The position numbers and the translations under genes are program-made. A DNA stretch of 64,000 bases from contig CAZQXD010000010.1 of the NCBI GenBank assembly GCA_964597315.1, forward strand, positions 27,854 through 91,853. Reading direction: 5' to 3'. Under the pieces are notes generated by a model. It saw only the letters and a program-made list of their open reading frames with translations. It was not told the origin of the DNA and did no database searches. This DNA comes from CAZQXD01 sp964597315. Its GTDB lineage: Bacteria > Pseudomonadota > Gammaproteobacteria > Competibacterales > Competibacteraceae. Positions 44,518 through 53,521 of the stretch are shown here, piece after piece; the first letter of the stretch is position 1; every line of letters begins with the position of its first letter.

Positions 44518-45721
44518 TGTCGTGGATCGGCCTATTTACCTGGATTATGCCGCCACCACTCCTGTGGACCCGAGAGTGGCGGCGGTGCTGTGCCGGTATC
44601 TCCAGAGCGGCGACGACTTTGGCAATCCGGCTTCCCATACCCACGGCTACGGGCGGTTAGCGGCCCACGCGGTGGAGGAAGCCGGGGTTCAGGTGGCGGA
44701 GCTGTTGGGCGTCGATCCCCGGGAACTGGTCTGGACCTCCGGGGCCACCGAGGCCAACAATTTGGCCATCAAGGGCGCGATGGCAGCCCACGCCCGCCGG
44801 GGCCGACACCTCATCACCTGCAAAACCGAACACAAGGCGGTGCTGGACGTCTGCCGAGAGCTGGTTCGACAGGGTTTTGAAGTGAGCTGGCTGGACCCGG
44901 AGCCGGATGGGCGGGTAGACCCCGAGCGGCTGGCCGCAGCCTTGCGCGACGACACCGTGTTGGTGTCGATCATGCATGTGAACAACGAAACCGGCGTGGT
45001 TCAGGACCTCTCCACCCTGGGCGAGCGAGTCCACGACCGGGGGGCGCTGTTCCATGTGGACGCGGCCCAGAGCGCCGGTAAACTGCCCATCGAGCTGGCC
45101 CACCTACCCGTGGACCTGATGAGCATCAGCGCCCATAAGCTATACGGGCCCAAAGGGGTGGGGGCTTTATACATCCGCCGCCGACCCAAGGTTCGGCTAA
45201 CTGCCCAGATTCACGGTGGCGGTCAGCAGCGGGGCCTGCGGGCCGGCACCCTGCCAGTACACCAGATCGCCGCCATGGGCGAAGCCTGCCGAATTATCGG
45301 TCTGGAGCTGGACGAGGAGAATCGGCGTCTGGAGATGCTGCGGGAACGGCTGTGGGAGGGCATCGCCGACCTGGAAGGCGTCAGCCTGCACGGTCATCTC
45401 CGGCAACGAGTGGCGGGAATTCTCAATATCGGTTTCGCTGGAGTGAACGGCGAATCCTTACTTTTGGCCCTAGATGAGCTAGCCCTGTCCGCTGGATCGG
45501 CTTGTGCCTCCGCCAACCACGAGCCTTCCCATGTCCTCAGAGCCATGGGTCTGGACGATGCCGCCTGCCGGGGGGCGCTGCGTTTGAGCCTCGGGCGCTT
45601 CACCACCGAGGCCGAGATCGACCGGGCCGTGGTATTGATCCGCCGGGAGTTGCCCCGGCTGCGCTCCTTGTCCCCTTTGTGGGGATCGACGGCGATCCAG
45701 GCGACGGACAATGGGTCCTGA
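44498..45721 (+). CDS. iscS: Cysteine desulfurase IscS with a shortened, diverged tail
   Basis: PLP enzyme that takes sulfur from cysteine as a persulfide. The PLP lysine lies in SISAHKLYGPKG, and the catalytic Cys in SAGSACASA (residue 336 from GTG 44498, or 328 from GTG 44522, the E. coli number). GTG 44498 has AGGAG 10 bases upstream but overlaps iscR. GTG 44522 gives the standard N-terminus but has no ribosome binding site. The C-terminus stops at LSPLW plus 12 unrelated residues and lacks the usual tail ending in WAHH, which docks IscU. The iscU-like gene overlaps its end by 11 bases. Confidence 0.94.
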   Translation: MAAPIASVVDRPIYLDYAATTPVDPRVAAVLCRYLQSGDDFGNPASHTHGYGRLAAHAVEEAGVQVAELLGVDPRELVWTSGATEANNLAIKGAMAAHARRGRHLITCKTEHKAVLDVCRELVRQGFEVSWLDPEPDGRVDPERLAAALRDDTVLVSIMHVNNETGVVQDLSTLGERVHDRGALFHVDAAQSAGKLPIELAHLPVDLMSISAHKLYGPKGVGALYIRRRPKVRLTAQIHGGGQQRGLRAGTLPVHQIAAMGEACRIIGLELDEENRRLEMLRERLWEGIADLEGVSLHGHLRQRVAGILNIGFAGVNGESLLLALDELALSAGSACASANHEPSHVLRAMGLDDAACRGALRLSLGRFTTEAEIDRAVVLIRRELPRLRSLSPLWGSTAIQATDNGS

Positions 45722-46136
45722 AGGCGATTACAGCCCGGCGGTGCTAGATCACTTCCGACATCCCCGTAATGCAGGCGCTTTCCAGACCGATGACCCGGTG
45801 GTGGTCACCGGCGAGGCAGGGTCCGAGGCCGAAGGTCAGGTGCTGCGTCTGCAACTGCGGGTGGATACGGAGGGGGTAATTCGAGCGGCCCGCTTCCAAG
45901 CTCACGGCGATCCCTATACTATCGCCGCCGGTTCCCTGCTGGGCGAATGGCTACCGGGTCGGTCCCTGGAGACGGCGCGGGGGGTTGACGATGCCTGGAT
46001 CGCCCAAACTTTGTCATTGCCGCCCTTGCGCCTGCGCAGCGCGGTTCTAGCGGCTCAGGCCCTGGTGTCCGCCCTGGTCAACCACTGGCTCAGAACTGCT
46101 GCGAACCAGGACGGTCAAAGCCCATTAACCTATTAA
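45711..46136 (+). CDS. IscU-like protein without any cysteine
   Basis: Clearly an IscU homologue by position and sequence: YSPAVLDHFRHPRNAGAF at the start, LQLRVDTEGVIRAARF in the middle, then LLGEWLPGRSLE and LPPLRLR near the end. Canonical IscU builds clusters on three Cys and an Asp. Here these are Glu41, Gln43 (for Asp), Asp67 and Ser110, and the 141 residues contain no Cys at all. The HscA-recognition motif LPPVK reads LPPLR. It cannot be a normal Fe-S scaffold. It could be a regulator or partner of IscS, a metal-binding protein, or a decaying gene. The frame is open and well preserved, which argues against decay. Confidence 0.9.
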   Translation: MGPEGDYSPAVLDHFRHPRNAGAFQTDDPVVVTGEAGSEAEGQVLRLQLRVDTEGVIRAARFQAHGDPYTIAAGSLLGEWLPGRSLETARGVDDAWIAQTLSLPPLRLRSAVLAAQALVSALVNHWLRTAANQDGQSPLTY

Positions 46137-46163
46137 TATTTTTTGCTTTATTGAGGTGTCGTA

Positions 46164-46487
46164 ATGTCTGTCATATTGACCGAACGGGCCATTAACCGAG
46201 TCAAGACTTTTCTGTCCAAACGTGGCCATGGGGCGGGAGTACGTCTGGGCGTCCGCACCACCGGCTGCTCTGGTCTGGCCTATGTGCTTGAATATGCCGA
46301 CGCCATCGAGCCAGGCGATCACGTCTTCGAGGAGCAGGGCATAAAAGTCGTCATTAGCGACAAAAGCCTGCCCTATATCGACGGCTCCAAATTGGATTTC
46401 GTCCGGGAGGGCCTGAATGAGGGGTTCAAGTTCAGCAATCCCAATGTCAAGGACGAATGCGGTTGCGGCGAGAGTTTCAGCATCTAG
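46164..46487 (+). CDS. iscA: Iron-sulfur cluster assembly protein IscA
   Basis: A-type carrier protein delivering Fe-S clusters or iron to targets. The 107-residue product has all three conserved cysteines, Cys35 in TTGCSG and Cys99/Cys101 in ECGCGESF, at the same numbers as E. coli IscA. It is the last gene of the isc-like group. The usual hscB, hscA, fdx and iscX do not follow. It converges with a gene on the other strand after 6 bases. Confidence 0.95.
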   Translation: MSVILTERAINRVKTFLSKRGHGAGVRLGVRTTGCSGLAYVLEYADAIEPGDHVFEEQGIKVVISDKSLPYIDGSKLDFVREGLNEGFKFSNPNVKDECGCGESFSI

Positions 46488-46493
46488 TCCCAA

Positions 46494-46841
46494 CTATTGG
46501 TTCTGATGCCAGTTGCGGCGCTCCATCTCCCAGCGCAACTGGTTAGTGTCCTGCTCTAGTTGCAGCCGTTGTCTTTCCAGCGCCCGGTTCAGAGTCGACG
46601 CTGGCTTGCCCGGCCCAGGTGTGGGTAGGGGCTGAAGTTGTTCCAGGCGCTGTCGACTCAGGCGTTCTTCCAGGCGGGGCGGAGGATTCTCCCGCACCCG
46701 CTGCCGGTACAGGGATTGGCGGATTTTCAGATCCAGGGCTTGTTCCATTTGTCGGCGTTGCTCATAGGTGTCAGCATCGCTGGCCAAGGCGGCGGCGACG
46801 CTCAAGCAAAGAATTGAACCGAGCAGATAAGGGGCGTACAT
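46494..46841 (-). CDS. Exported helical protein of unknown function
   Basis: A 115-residue protein with a signal peptide (YLLGSILCLSVAAALA, cut near residue 21). The rest is charged and helical, rich in Arg, Gln and Glu (RRQMEQALDLKIRQSLYRQR, then RALERQRLQLEQ), so a periplasmic coiled coil is likely. I recognise no family. It lies between iscA and ndk on the opposite strand, exactly where hscBA-fdx would be expected. Confidence 0.65.
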   Translation of the reverse strand: MYAPYLLGSILCLSVAAALASDADTYEQRRQMEQALDLKIRQSLYRQRVRENPPPRLEERLSRQRLEQLQPLPTPGPGKPASTLNRALERQRLQLEQDTNQLRWEMERRNWHQNQ

Positions 46842-46993
46842 ACGTACTTGGACAATGGCGGTGCTGGAATGACTGCAATCCAGTAGGGGGCGGCGACCGA
46901 TTCATTGCCCGTTGCGGAGGATATGGTAAACTTTCGCACCCATTGAAAGACCCCGCTTAACCGGACCATCCGACCCTTTCACACGGAGTACTC

Positions 46994-47425
46994 ATGACCG
47001 TAGAACGCACCCTGTCCATCGTCAAGCCTGACGCCGTCGCCAAGAACCTCATCGGCAAAATCTACAGCCGCTTCGAGGAGGCCGGTCTGCGCATCGTCGC
47101 CGCCCGGATGCTGCATTTGAGCCGTGAACAGGCCGAGGGCTTTTATCAGGTGCATCGTGAGCGCCCCTTCTACAAGGACCTGGTGGAATTCATGATCTCC
47201 GGGCCGGTGATGGTACAGGTGCTGGAGGGGGAGAACGCCGTCGTCCGCAATCGCGACATCATGGGCGCCACCGATCCCAAGAAAGCCGATCCTGGCACCA
47301 TCCGAGCTGATTTTGCCGAGACCGTGGACGAAAACGCCGTACACGGATCCGATTCCCCGGAGAACGCCGCCATCGAGATCGAGTTCTTCTTCGGCGACGG
47401 CGGCCTCTGCCCCCGCACCCGGTAA
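46994..47425 (+). CDS. ndk: Nucleoside diphosphate kinase
   Basis: Transfers the terminal phosphate among nucleoside triphosphates through a phospho-histidine. The 143-residue length is standard. It starts VERTLSIVKPDAVAKNLIG, and the active-site His lies in NAVHGSDSPENA. It begins the ndk-rlmN-pilW-rodZ-hisS-yfgM-bamB-der run found in Pseudomonas and relatives. Confidence 0.97.
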   Translation: MTVERTLSIVKPDAVAKNLIGKIYSRFEEAGLRIVAARMLHLSREQAEGFYQVHRERPFYKDLVEFMISGPVMVQVLEGENAVVRNRDIMGATDPKKADPGTIRADFAETVDENAVHGSDSPENAAIEIEFFFGDGGLCPRTR

Positions 47426-47432
47426 AACACTC

Positions 47433-48563
47433 TTGCAAGACCAGCCCAAGATCAATCTACTGGACCTGGATCGCCGGGATCTGCAAGCCCTGTTCGTATC
47501 TCTGGGCGAGAAGCCGTTCCGGGCCGTCCAGGTCATGAAGTGGATCTACCACGAGGGGGTCACTGATTTCGCGGCCATGACCAACCTCGGTAAGGCTCTG
47601 CGCGAGCGTCTGGCCGAGCGGGCCGAGATCCGCCCCCCCGACGTGGTTCTGGATCAAGGCTCCCGGGACGGTTCCCACAAGTGGTTGATCCGCATGGATA
47701 GCGGCAACTGCATCGAGACGGTGTTCATTCCCGAAACCGACCGGGGCACCCTGTGCGTGTCCTCCCAGGTGGGCTGTGCCCTGGATTGCAGCTTCTGCGC
47801 CACGGGTCGGCAGGGCTTTAACCGCAACCTGACGGTGGCCGAGATCATCGGCCAGGTCTGGCAGGCCAACCGCAGCCTGGGTGGCGGGCGCAACGGCGAG
47901 CGGCTGATTACCAACGTGGTGATGATGGGCATGGGCGAGCCGCTGCTCAATTTCAACAATGTCGTCAAGGCCATGGACCTGATGCAGGATGATCTGGCCT
48001 TCGGCCTGTCCAAACGGCGGGTCACCTTAAGCACCTCCGGCGTGGTGCCAGCCCTGTACCGGCTGCGGGAGGTGTCCGAGGTCAGTCTGGCGGTGTCCCT
48101 GCATGCCCCGGATGACGCCCTGCGCACTGAGCTGGTGCCCCTGAACCGTAAGTATCCCATCGCCGAACTGCTGGAAGCCTGCCGACATTACATCGCCGAC
48201 AAACCCCACCGGCGGATCACCTGGGAATACGTCATGCTGGATGGAGTCAATGACTCGGACGCCCATGCCCGGGCCCTGGCTGAACTCATCAAGGATATTC
48301 CCAGCAAGGTTAATCTGATTCCCTTTAATCCCTTTTCTGGAACCCACTATCGCCGATCCAGCCCAGCGGTGATCGACCGGTTTCGCGCTCTGTTGATGGC
48401 TCATGGCATCACCACTATCACCCGTAAGACCCGGGGCGACGACATCGACGCCGCATGTGGGCAACTGGCGGGGCAGGTGCGGGATCGGGGGCGGCGCCAG
48501 CAGCGTTTGATCGCCCGTGGCCTGGTCCGAGACGAACAGCGGCCTCATGACAAACTGGTTTAA
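47433..48563 (+). CDS. rlmN: Dual-specificity 23S rRNA/tRNA (adenine-C2)-methyltransferase RlmN
   Basis: Radical SAM enzyme methylating A2503 of 23S rRNA and A37 of some tRNAs. The 4Fe-4S cluster motif is CALDCSFCATG (CX3CX2C), and the resolving Cys lies near the end in DIDAACGQLAG. The start is uncertain. A TTG at 47433, 7 bases after the ndk stop, gives the normal N-terminus (QDQPKINLLDLDRRD). An ATG-led frame at 47313 would overlap ndk and add an unlikely Ser/Pro-rich extension. The 3' end overlaps pilW by 17 bases. Confidence 0.94.
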   Translation: MQDQPKINLLDLDRRDLQALFVSLGEKPFRAVQVMKWIYHEGVTDFAAMTNLGKALRERLAERAEIRPPDVVLDQGSRDGSHKWLIRMDSGNCIETVFIPETDRGTLCVSSQVGCALDCSFCATGRQGFNRNLTVAEIIGQVWQANRSLGGGRNGERLITNVVMMGMGEPLLNFNNVVKAMDLMQDDLAFGLSKRRVTLSTSGVVPALYRLREVSEVSLAVSLHAPDDALRTELVPLNRKYPIAELLEACRHYIADKPHRRITWEYVMLDGVNDSDAHARALAELIKDIPSKVNLIPFNPFSGTHYRRSSPAVIDRFRALLMAHGITTITRKTRGDDIDAACGQLAGQVRDRGRRQQRLIARGLVRDEQRPHDKLV

Positions 48564-49290
48564 GGCGCTGGTTTGCGCCCTGTTGGCGGCGTCGTTGGTG
48601 GGTTGCGCCGGGCAACACACCCAAGGCGCTCTCCGAAACAAGGCGGCGGAGGCCAACCTGAAGTTAGGTGTGGGGTATATGCAGACCGGACATTTCAGGG
48701 TGGCCGAGGCCAAGCTCAAAAAGGCCCTGGGCTACGATGAGCAATACGACGAAGTGCATAATGCCCTGGGGGTCTTGTACGAAGAGCAAGGCCAGGACGA
48801 CTTTGCGGAGCGCCATTACCGTCGGGCGGTGGCACTGAATCCCGACTATACCCTGGCCGTCATCAATTATGGGCGGTTTTTATGCAGCCGCCAGCGCGCC
48901 CCGGAGGGCATGGAACAGCTATTGGCCGCCACTACCGAGTCGGACATGGCCGAGGACGCCTATATCGCGGCTGGTGCTTGCGCCAGAGTATTGAGCGACA
49001 AGCAACGGGCCGAACAGTTGCTGCGTCAGGCTCTGGACCTGGACCCCAATTCCGTTCAGGCTTTGTATGAGTTGGCCGAACTCAGCCACGAACAAGGCAA
49101 GCATTTGCAAGCCCGGGCGTTTCTACAACGCTATCACGCCCTGGCCGATTACAGCCCGGCCAGCCTCTGGTTGGGGATCGGCATCGAAGAAGCCTTGGGC
49201 GATTCGCAACTGCGTCGTGACTATGCGTCCTTATTATTGTCCAGATTCGTGGATTCCAAGGAGGCTCGGCGGTTGATGAAGCCGGAATGA
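48547..49290 (+). CDS. pilW: Type IV pilus biogenesis lipoprotein PilW/PilF
   Basis: Outer-membrane pilotin that helps assemble the PilQ secretin. The 247-residue protein has a lipoprotein signal (ALLAASLVGC). TPR repeats follow: AEANLKLGVGYMQTGHFRVAEAKLKKALG, HNALGVLYEEQGQDDFAERHYRRAVALNPD and more. It overlaps rlmN by 17 bases and rodZ by an ATGA. Its presence implies type IV pili encoded elsewhere. Confidence 0.94.
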   Translation: MTNWFKALVCALLAASLVGCAGQHTQGALRNKAAEANLKLGVGYMQTGHFRVAEAKLKKALGYDEQYDEVHNALGVLYEEQGQDDFAERHYRRAVALNPDYTLAVINYGRFLCSRQRAPEGMEQLLAATTESDMAEDAYIAAGACARVLSDKQRAEQLLRQALDLDPNSVQALYELAELSHEQGKHLQARAFLQRYHALADYSPASLWLGIGIEEALGDSQLRRDYASLLLSRFVDSKEARRLMKPE

Positions 49291-50351
49291 CCATGCGAGA
49301 AATGCCTAAAGAACATCTGAATGTGATGGAATCCTCACCCGAAACGCTAGGCGAATGGCTAGCCTCGGCCCGCCGCGCCCGTGGTCTGGAGCAACGGGAG
49401 GTTGCCCACCGCATCTCGATGGATATCAAGACGCTTCAGTCCATCGAGAACAATGAGTTCGACAGCTTGGGCGCGCCGGTATTCGTCCGCAGCTATTTAA
49501 CCCGCTATGCACGGCTGTTGAATCTGCCCGAGGCCCAGATCCTCGAACAATACCGGCAGTTGGGGCTGGATAATCCCCCTCCTTTACGGCTTGGCCAGTC
49601 CATCCAACCCCAGGCCAGCATGGGTAGTAGCGGATTTCGATGGGTGACCTACCTGGGTCTGCTGGGCTTATTAGCTTATGGGGGCTGGGTGGGTGTTCAG
49701 GAATTGTCTTCCCGATTCGTTGCCGCCGACGACCAGGACCCGATGCCGATAACCAGGACTGATGCCGACGGTAGCGCCACATTGGCCCTACCCCAAGCGC
49801 CCCCGGCCAGGGATGCCGCCGCGCCGATGCCGGCTAGACCGCTGATCAGACCGGAGCAAGCTTTTCAACAGCCGCCCCAGGGGGAGGCGATCAGCCCGGA
49901 CCCGGACCCGGGCCCGGTTGCCGCCGTGGCCCCTGAACCCACCCCGCCGCTGAGTCCTCGGCCCCAGGCGCCAGTCTCGGTGGCCGCCGAGACACCTGTC
50001 CAGAGCGAAGACTTAGGTGTGACTCCCCCGGAAAACAGCGTCCCGAAACCCGACGCCACTACGGTGTCCACGCGGACACCTCCCGCCGCGCCTGAAGAAT
50101 CGCGATTGGTCATGGAATTCGCCGAGGACTGCTGGGTGGATATCAAGGATGCCCGTGGTAACCGTCTGCTCTACGGCGTCATGAAGGCCAAGGCTGTCCG
50201 AAACCTGTCCGGTGTGCCGCCGTTTTCCCTGGTGATGGGCAACGCCGTTGCCGTCAGATTAACCCTAGATGGTCAGGCCGTGGACCGGTCCAACTACGTG
50301 CCGCGCCAAGGCACCGTTAGCCGGGTAAAACTCGGCAAGCCTGGCGGGTGA
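49287..50351 (+). CDS. rodZ: Cytoskeletal protein RodZ
   Basis: Links MreB to the cell-wall elongation machinery. The 354 residues contain an N-terminal helix-turn-helix of the RodZ type (LGEWLASARRARGLEQREVAHRISMDIKTLQ), one membrane segment near residue 115-135 (WVTYLGLLGLLAYGGWVGV) and a long Pro/Ala linker. A periplasmic DUF4115 domain (ESRLVMEFAEDCWVDIKDARGNRLLYG) closes it. ATGA overlap with pilW. ispG, often found next, is absent; hisS follows directly. Confidence 0.93.
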   Translation: MTMREMPKEHLNVMESSPETLGEWLASARRARGLEQREVAHRISMDIKTLQSIENNEFDSLGAPVFVRSYLTRYARLLNLPEAQILEQYRQLGLDNPPPLRLGQSIQPQASMGSSGFRWVTYLGLLGLLAYGGWVGVQELSSRFVAADDQDPMPITRTDADGSATLALPQAPPARDAAAPMPARPLIRPEQAFQQPPQGEAISPDPDPGPVAAVAPEPTPPLSPRPQAPVSVAAETPVQSEDLGVTPPENSVPKPDATTVSTRTPPAAPEESRLVMEFAEDCWVDIKDARGNRLLYGVMKAKAVRNLSGVPPFSLVMGNAVAVRLTLDGQAVDRSNYVPRQGTVSRVKLGKPGG

Positions 50352-50391
50352 TCCCCGAGCGCACCCTAATACACCTATAGAATCAGCTCTT

Positions 50392-51678
50392 ATGACGAAA
50401 AGAATTCAGGCTATCCGGGGCATGAACGACATCCTGCCTGCGGACAGTTCCCTTTGGTCCGGCCTGGAAGCCGTGGTGCGGGAGGTGCTGGAGAGCTACG
50501 GCTACAGTGAGATTCGCTTGCCTCTGGTGGAAAAGACCGAGCTGTTTGCCCGTTCCATCGGTGAGGTGACCGATATTGTCGAAAAAGAGATGTATACCTT
50601 CCAGGACCGTAACGGCGACAGTCTGACCTTGCGCCCCGAAGGCACCGCTAGCTGTGTGCGAGCCTGTATCGAGCATGGATTGCTGCACAATCAGGCGCGG
50701 CGACTTTGGTATGCCGGACCCATGTTTCGTCACGAACGCCCCCAGAAGGGCCGTTACCGGCAGTTTCAGCAGATCGGCGTGGAAGCCTACGGCATGGAAG
50801 GGCCTGATGTGGATGCGGAACTGATTTTAATGACCGCCCGCATCTGGCGACGGCTGGGTCTGGAAGACGTGACCCTGCAAATCAATTCCCTAGGTTCCGC
50901 CGCCGCCCGGGCCGACTACCGGCAGCGGCTGGTGGCCTATTTTCAAGATCGCCATGACGAGTTGGACGAGGACAGTCGGCGGCGGCTGGCCAGCAACCCC
51001 TTACGGATTCTCGACACCAAGAACCCGGCCATGCAGGCCGTGGTGGCTGGGGCGCCGCGATTACTGGATCATCTGGATGACGATTCCCGACGCCATTTCG
51101 ACCGGCTCAAGACCCTGCTGGAGGACACTGGGTTGGATTATCAGGTCAATCCGCGCCTGGTGCGGGGCCTGGACTACTACTCGCGCACCGTGTTCGAGTG
51201 GGTGACCGACCGTTTGGGCGCCCAGGGCACGGTCTGCGCCGGTGGTCGTTACGATAGCCTGGTGGAACAACTGGGTGGTCGGCCTACCCCTGGGGTGGGT
51301 TTCGCCATGGGTCTGGAACGCCTGTTGGCCCTGCTCGCCGAGACCAGTTTCCGGGGCCGGGATACCGCCCCTCACGCCTATCTGGTCATGGTGGGGGAGG
51401 CCGCCGAGCGGCGCGGCATGGTGCTGGCCGAGACCCTGAGGGAGCAATTGCCCGGGTTGCGTTTACAGGTCAATGGCGGCGGCGGCGGGTTCAAAAATCA
51501 GCTCAAGCGGGCTGATCGCAGCAACGCCGGGCTGGCCCTGATTCTCGGAGACGAGGAAATCGCCGCCAACCGGGTGGCGGTCAAGTTTTTGCGGGAAGAC
51601 CTTGAACAACGGGAGTTGGCCCAAGAATCGCTGTCAACGTTTTTGCGTGACCGTCTGGCCGGTGGAAACCGGCCTTAA
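50392..51678 (+). CDS. hisS: Histidyl-tRNA synthetase
   Basis: Charges tRNA-His. The 428-residue class II synthetase begins IQAIRGMNDILP. Motif 2 is in MFRHERPQKGRYRQFQQIGVE, and the histidine-specific LVRGLDYYSRTVFEW is present. The anticodon-binding domain makes up the C-terminus. It lies 40 bases after rodZ in its usual place. Confidence 0.97.
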   Translation: MTKRIQAIRGMNDILPADSSLWSGLEAVVREVLESYGYSEIRLPLVEKTELFARSIGEVTDIVEKEMYTFQDRNGDSLTLRPEGTASCVRACIEHGLLHNQARRLWYAGPMFRHERPQKGRYRQFQQIGVEAYGMEGPDVDAELILMTARIWRRLGLEDVTLQINSLGSAAARADYRQRLVAYFQDRHDELDEDSRRRLASNPLRILDTKNPAMQAVVAGAPRLLDHLDDDSRRHFDRLKTLLEDTGLDYQVNPRLVRGLDYYSRTVFEWVTDRLGAQGTVCAGGRYDSLVEQLGGRPTPGVGFAMGLERLLALLAETSFRGRDTAPHAYLVMVGEAAERRGMVLAETLREQLPGLRLQVNGGGGGFKNQLKRADRSNAGLALILGDEEIAANRVAVKFLREDLEQRELAQESLSTFLRDRLAGGNRP

Positions 51679-51714
51679 TTTTGTTCTCACCCATTACCTT
51701 TTGAGAGTCATGGC

Positions 51715-52347
51715 ATGGTAGATCACTTTGTATCCGACGACGAGCAAGCGGAACGCATCAAAAAATGGCTGAAGGAAAACGGTTCGTCGCTGGTGGCTGG
51801 CATTGTGCTGGGGGTGGCGGTGATCGTTGGCTGGCAGTGGTGGATCGGCCATCGTATCTCCACCGCTGAACATGCCTCCCTGAATTACGAACTGCTGTTA
51901 CAGGCCATCCAGAGTGGCAACGCCGAACAGGCTCGCCAACAGGGGAATCGGTTGTTCGAGGATTATGATGACTCGCTCTATGCCTCACTGGGGGCAATGA
52001 TGCTGGCCAGACAAGCGGTGGACCAGAACGATCTGGATGCCGCTGCCCAGTATCTGCAATGGGTGGTGGAAAATGGCAAGGAAGAAACCCGAGATGTGGC
52101 CCAACTGCGCCTGGCGCGGCTGCGCCTGGCCCAGGGCCAACCCGAGGATGCCTTGAGGCATCTGGATCGTGTCGAGGACCCGGAATTTACGGTGCCAGCG
52201 CAGGAATTGCGGGGTGATATCTACCGGGTCCAGGGGGAGATCGAGCAGGCCCGGACAGCGTATCTGATGGCCCGGGCGGCGGCGGCGGGGAACAGCGCCG
52301 GACTTTTGGAAATGAAACTGGACAGCTTGCCAGCAGGCGGGAAGTGA
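51715..52347 (+). CDS. yfgM: YfgM-like SecYEG-associated TPR protein
   Basis: Inner-membrane protein linking the Sec translocon with periplasmic chaperones. The 210-residue product has a short cytoplasmic N-terminus with DDEQAERIKKWLKENG, one membrane segment (LVAGIVLGVAVIVGWQWWI, about residues 25-43), and a periplasmic TPR-like region of about 165 residues. It lies between hisS and bamB, as in E. coli. Confidence 0.94.
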   Translation: MVDHFVSDDEQAERIKKWLKENGSSLVAGIVLGVAVIVGWQWWIGHRISTAEHASLNYELLLQAIQSGNAEQARQQGNRLFEDYDDSLYASLGAMMLARQAVDQNDLDAAAQYLQWVVENGKEETRDVAQLRLARLRLAQGQPEDALRHLDRVEDPEFTVPAQELRGDIYRVQGEIEQARTAYLMARAAAAGNSAGLLEMKLDSLPAGGK

Positions 52348-52351
52348 GGCC

Positions 52352-53515
52352 ATGGCTCAACGCATTGTGTTGATGGTACTGGTGGCGGGTCTGACCGGCG
52401 GTTGTGGCTGGATCAATAGTTTTCTGGTGGGTGAGGACAACGCTCTTCCGCCCACCGAGCTGACCGAGATTGCCGACCCAATACCTATCCAGACCTTGTG
52501 GCGAACCCAGGTGGGCGAAGGGGTTGAAAATGCGTTTATCCGCCTGTCCCCCGCTGTTGACGACGAGAAAGTCTATGCCGCCAGCCACGATGGTGCGGTG
52601 ATAGCGGTGGACATTGACAGCGGCCAGACCCTATGGCGGGTGGAGACCGGGCTGCCCATTACCGCCGGGGTGGGGCTGGGGAGCGAATCGGTGCTGGTGG
52701 GCAGTGACCAGGGCCAGGTGTTGTCCCTAAACCGAACCGACGGTAGCGAGCGCTGGCGGGTGCGGGTGTCCAGCGAAGTGCTGGCCAGTCCCAGCGAGTC
52801 CGACGGCGTGGTGGTAGTACGCAGCAGCGACGGTAAGTTCACCGGGCTGGATGCCGCCAACGGCACCCGGATGTGGACCTACAGCTTTACGGTGCCGGCG
52901 TTAAGCTTGCGGGGCAGCGCCGCGCCCTTGCTGGGTCAGGGGGTGGCCATCAGCGGTCTGGATACTGGCAAACTGCTGGTTCTGTCCCTGGGCAACGGCG
53001 TCCCGGTCTGGGAAAAAACCATTTCCCCGCCCCGTGGCCGGACCGAGTTGGAGCGCATGGTGGATATCGACACCGAACCGGCGGTGGTGGGCAGTGTGTT
53101 ATTCGTGGCCGCCTATCAAGGCAACATCACCGCCATCGACCTGCGTAGCGGTAATACTCTGTGGACCCGGGAACTGTCCACCCACGCTGGGCTGGCCGCC
53201 GATCGGAACCGGGTCTACGTGTCCAGGGACGACGACGCTGTGGTGGCTTTGGACAGCCGTAGCGGCAGCCCGGTCTGGCGTCAGGAGGCTTTGGTCGGCC
53301 GCCAACTCAGCGTCCCGGCCTCCAACGGCCGGCATCTGGTGGTGGGCGATCTGGAGGGCTGGCTGCACTGGCTGCGTGCCGAGGATGGCCGCCTGCTAGG
53401 CCGGGTACGGGCCGACGATAAGAGCATCAAAGGCCGTCCGGTATTCATCCAGAATGTGGTCTATGTGCTGGGTGATGACGGCAGTTTGGGCGCCTACCGA
53501 GCGGCGGAGGGCTGA
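52352..53515 (+). CDS. bamB: Outer membrane protein assembly factor BamB
   Basis: Lipoprotein of the BAM complex that inserts beta-barrel proteins. The 387-residue product has a lipoprotein signal (VLVAGLTGGC) and an eight-bladed PQQ-type beta propeller, seen as repeated DIDSGQTLWRVETG, LRSGNTLWTREL and LDSRSGSPVWRQE units. It starts 4 bases after yfgM and ends 6 before der, so co-translation is likely. Confidence 0.96.
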   Translation: MAQRIVLMVLVAGLTGGCGWINSFLVGEDNALPPTELTEIADPIPIQTLWRTQVGEGVENAFIRLSPAVDDEKVYAASHDGAVIAVDIDSGQTLWRVETGLPITAGVGLGSESVLVGSDQGQVLSLNRTDGSERWRVRVSSEVLASPSESDGVVVVRSSDGKFTGLDAANGTRMWTYSFTVPALSLRGSAAPLLGQGVAISGLDTGKLLVLSLGNGVPVWEKTISPPRGRTELERMVDIDTEPAVVGSVLFVAAYQGNITAIDLRSGNTLWTRELSTHAGLAADRNRVYVSRDDDAVVALDSRSGSPVWRQEALVGRQLSVPASNGRHLVVGDLEGWLHWLRAEDGRLLGRVRADDKSIKGRPVFIQNVVYVLGDDGSLGAYRAAEG

Positions 53516-53521
53516 CGGATC

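Noticed and set aside
45711..46136. IscU gene as a frameshifted pseudogene
   Set aside because: The frame is continuous from start to stop, all conserved non-Cys motifs align, and Cys positions are replaced by substitutions, not lost by shifts.
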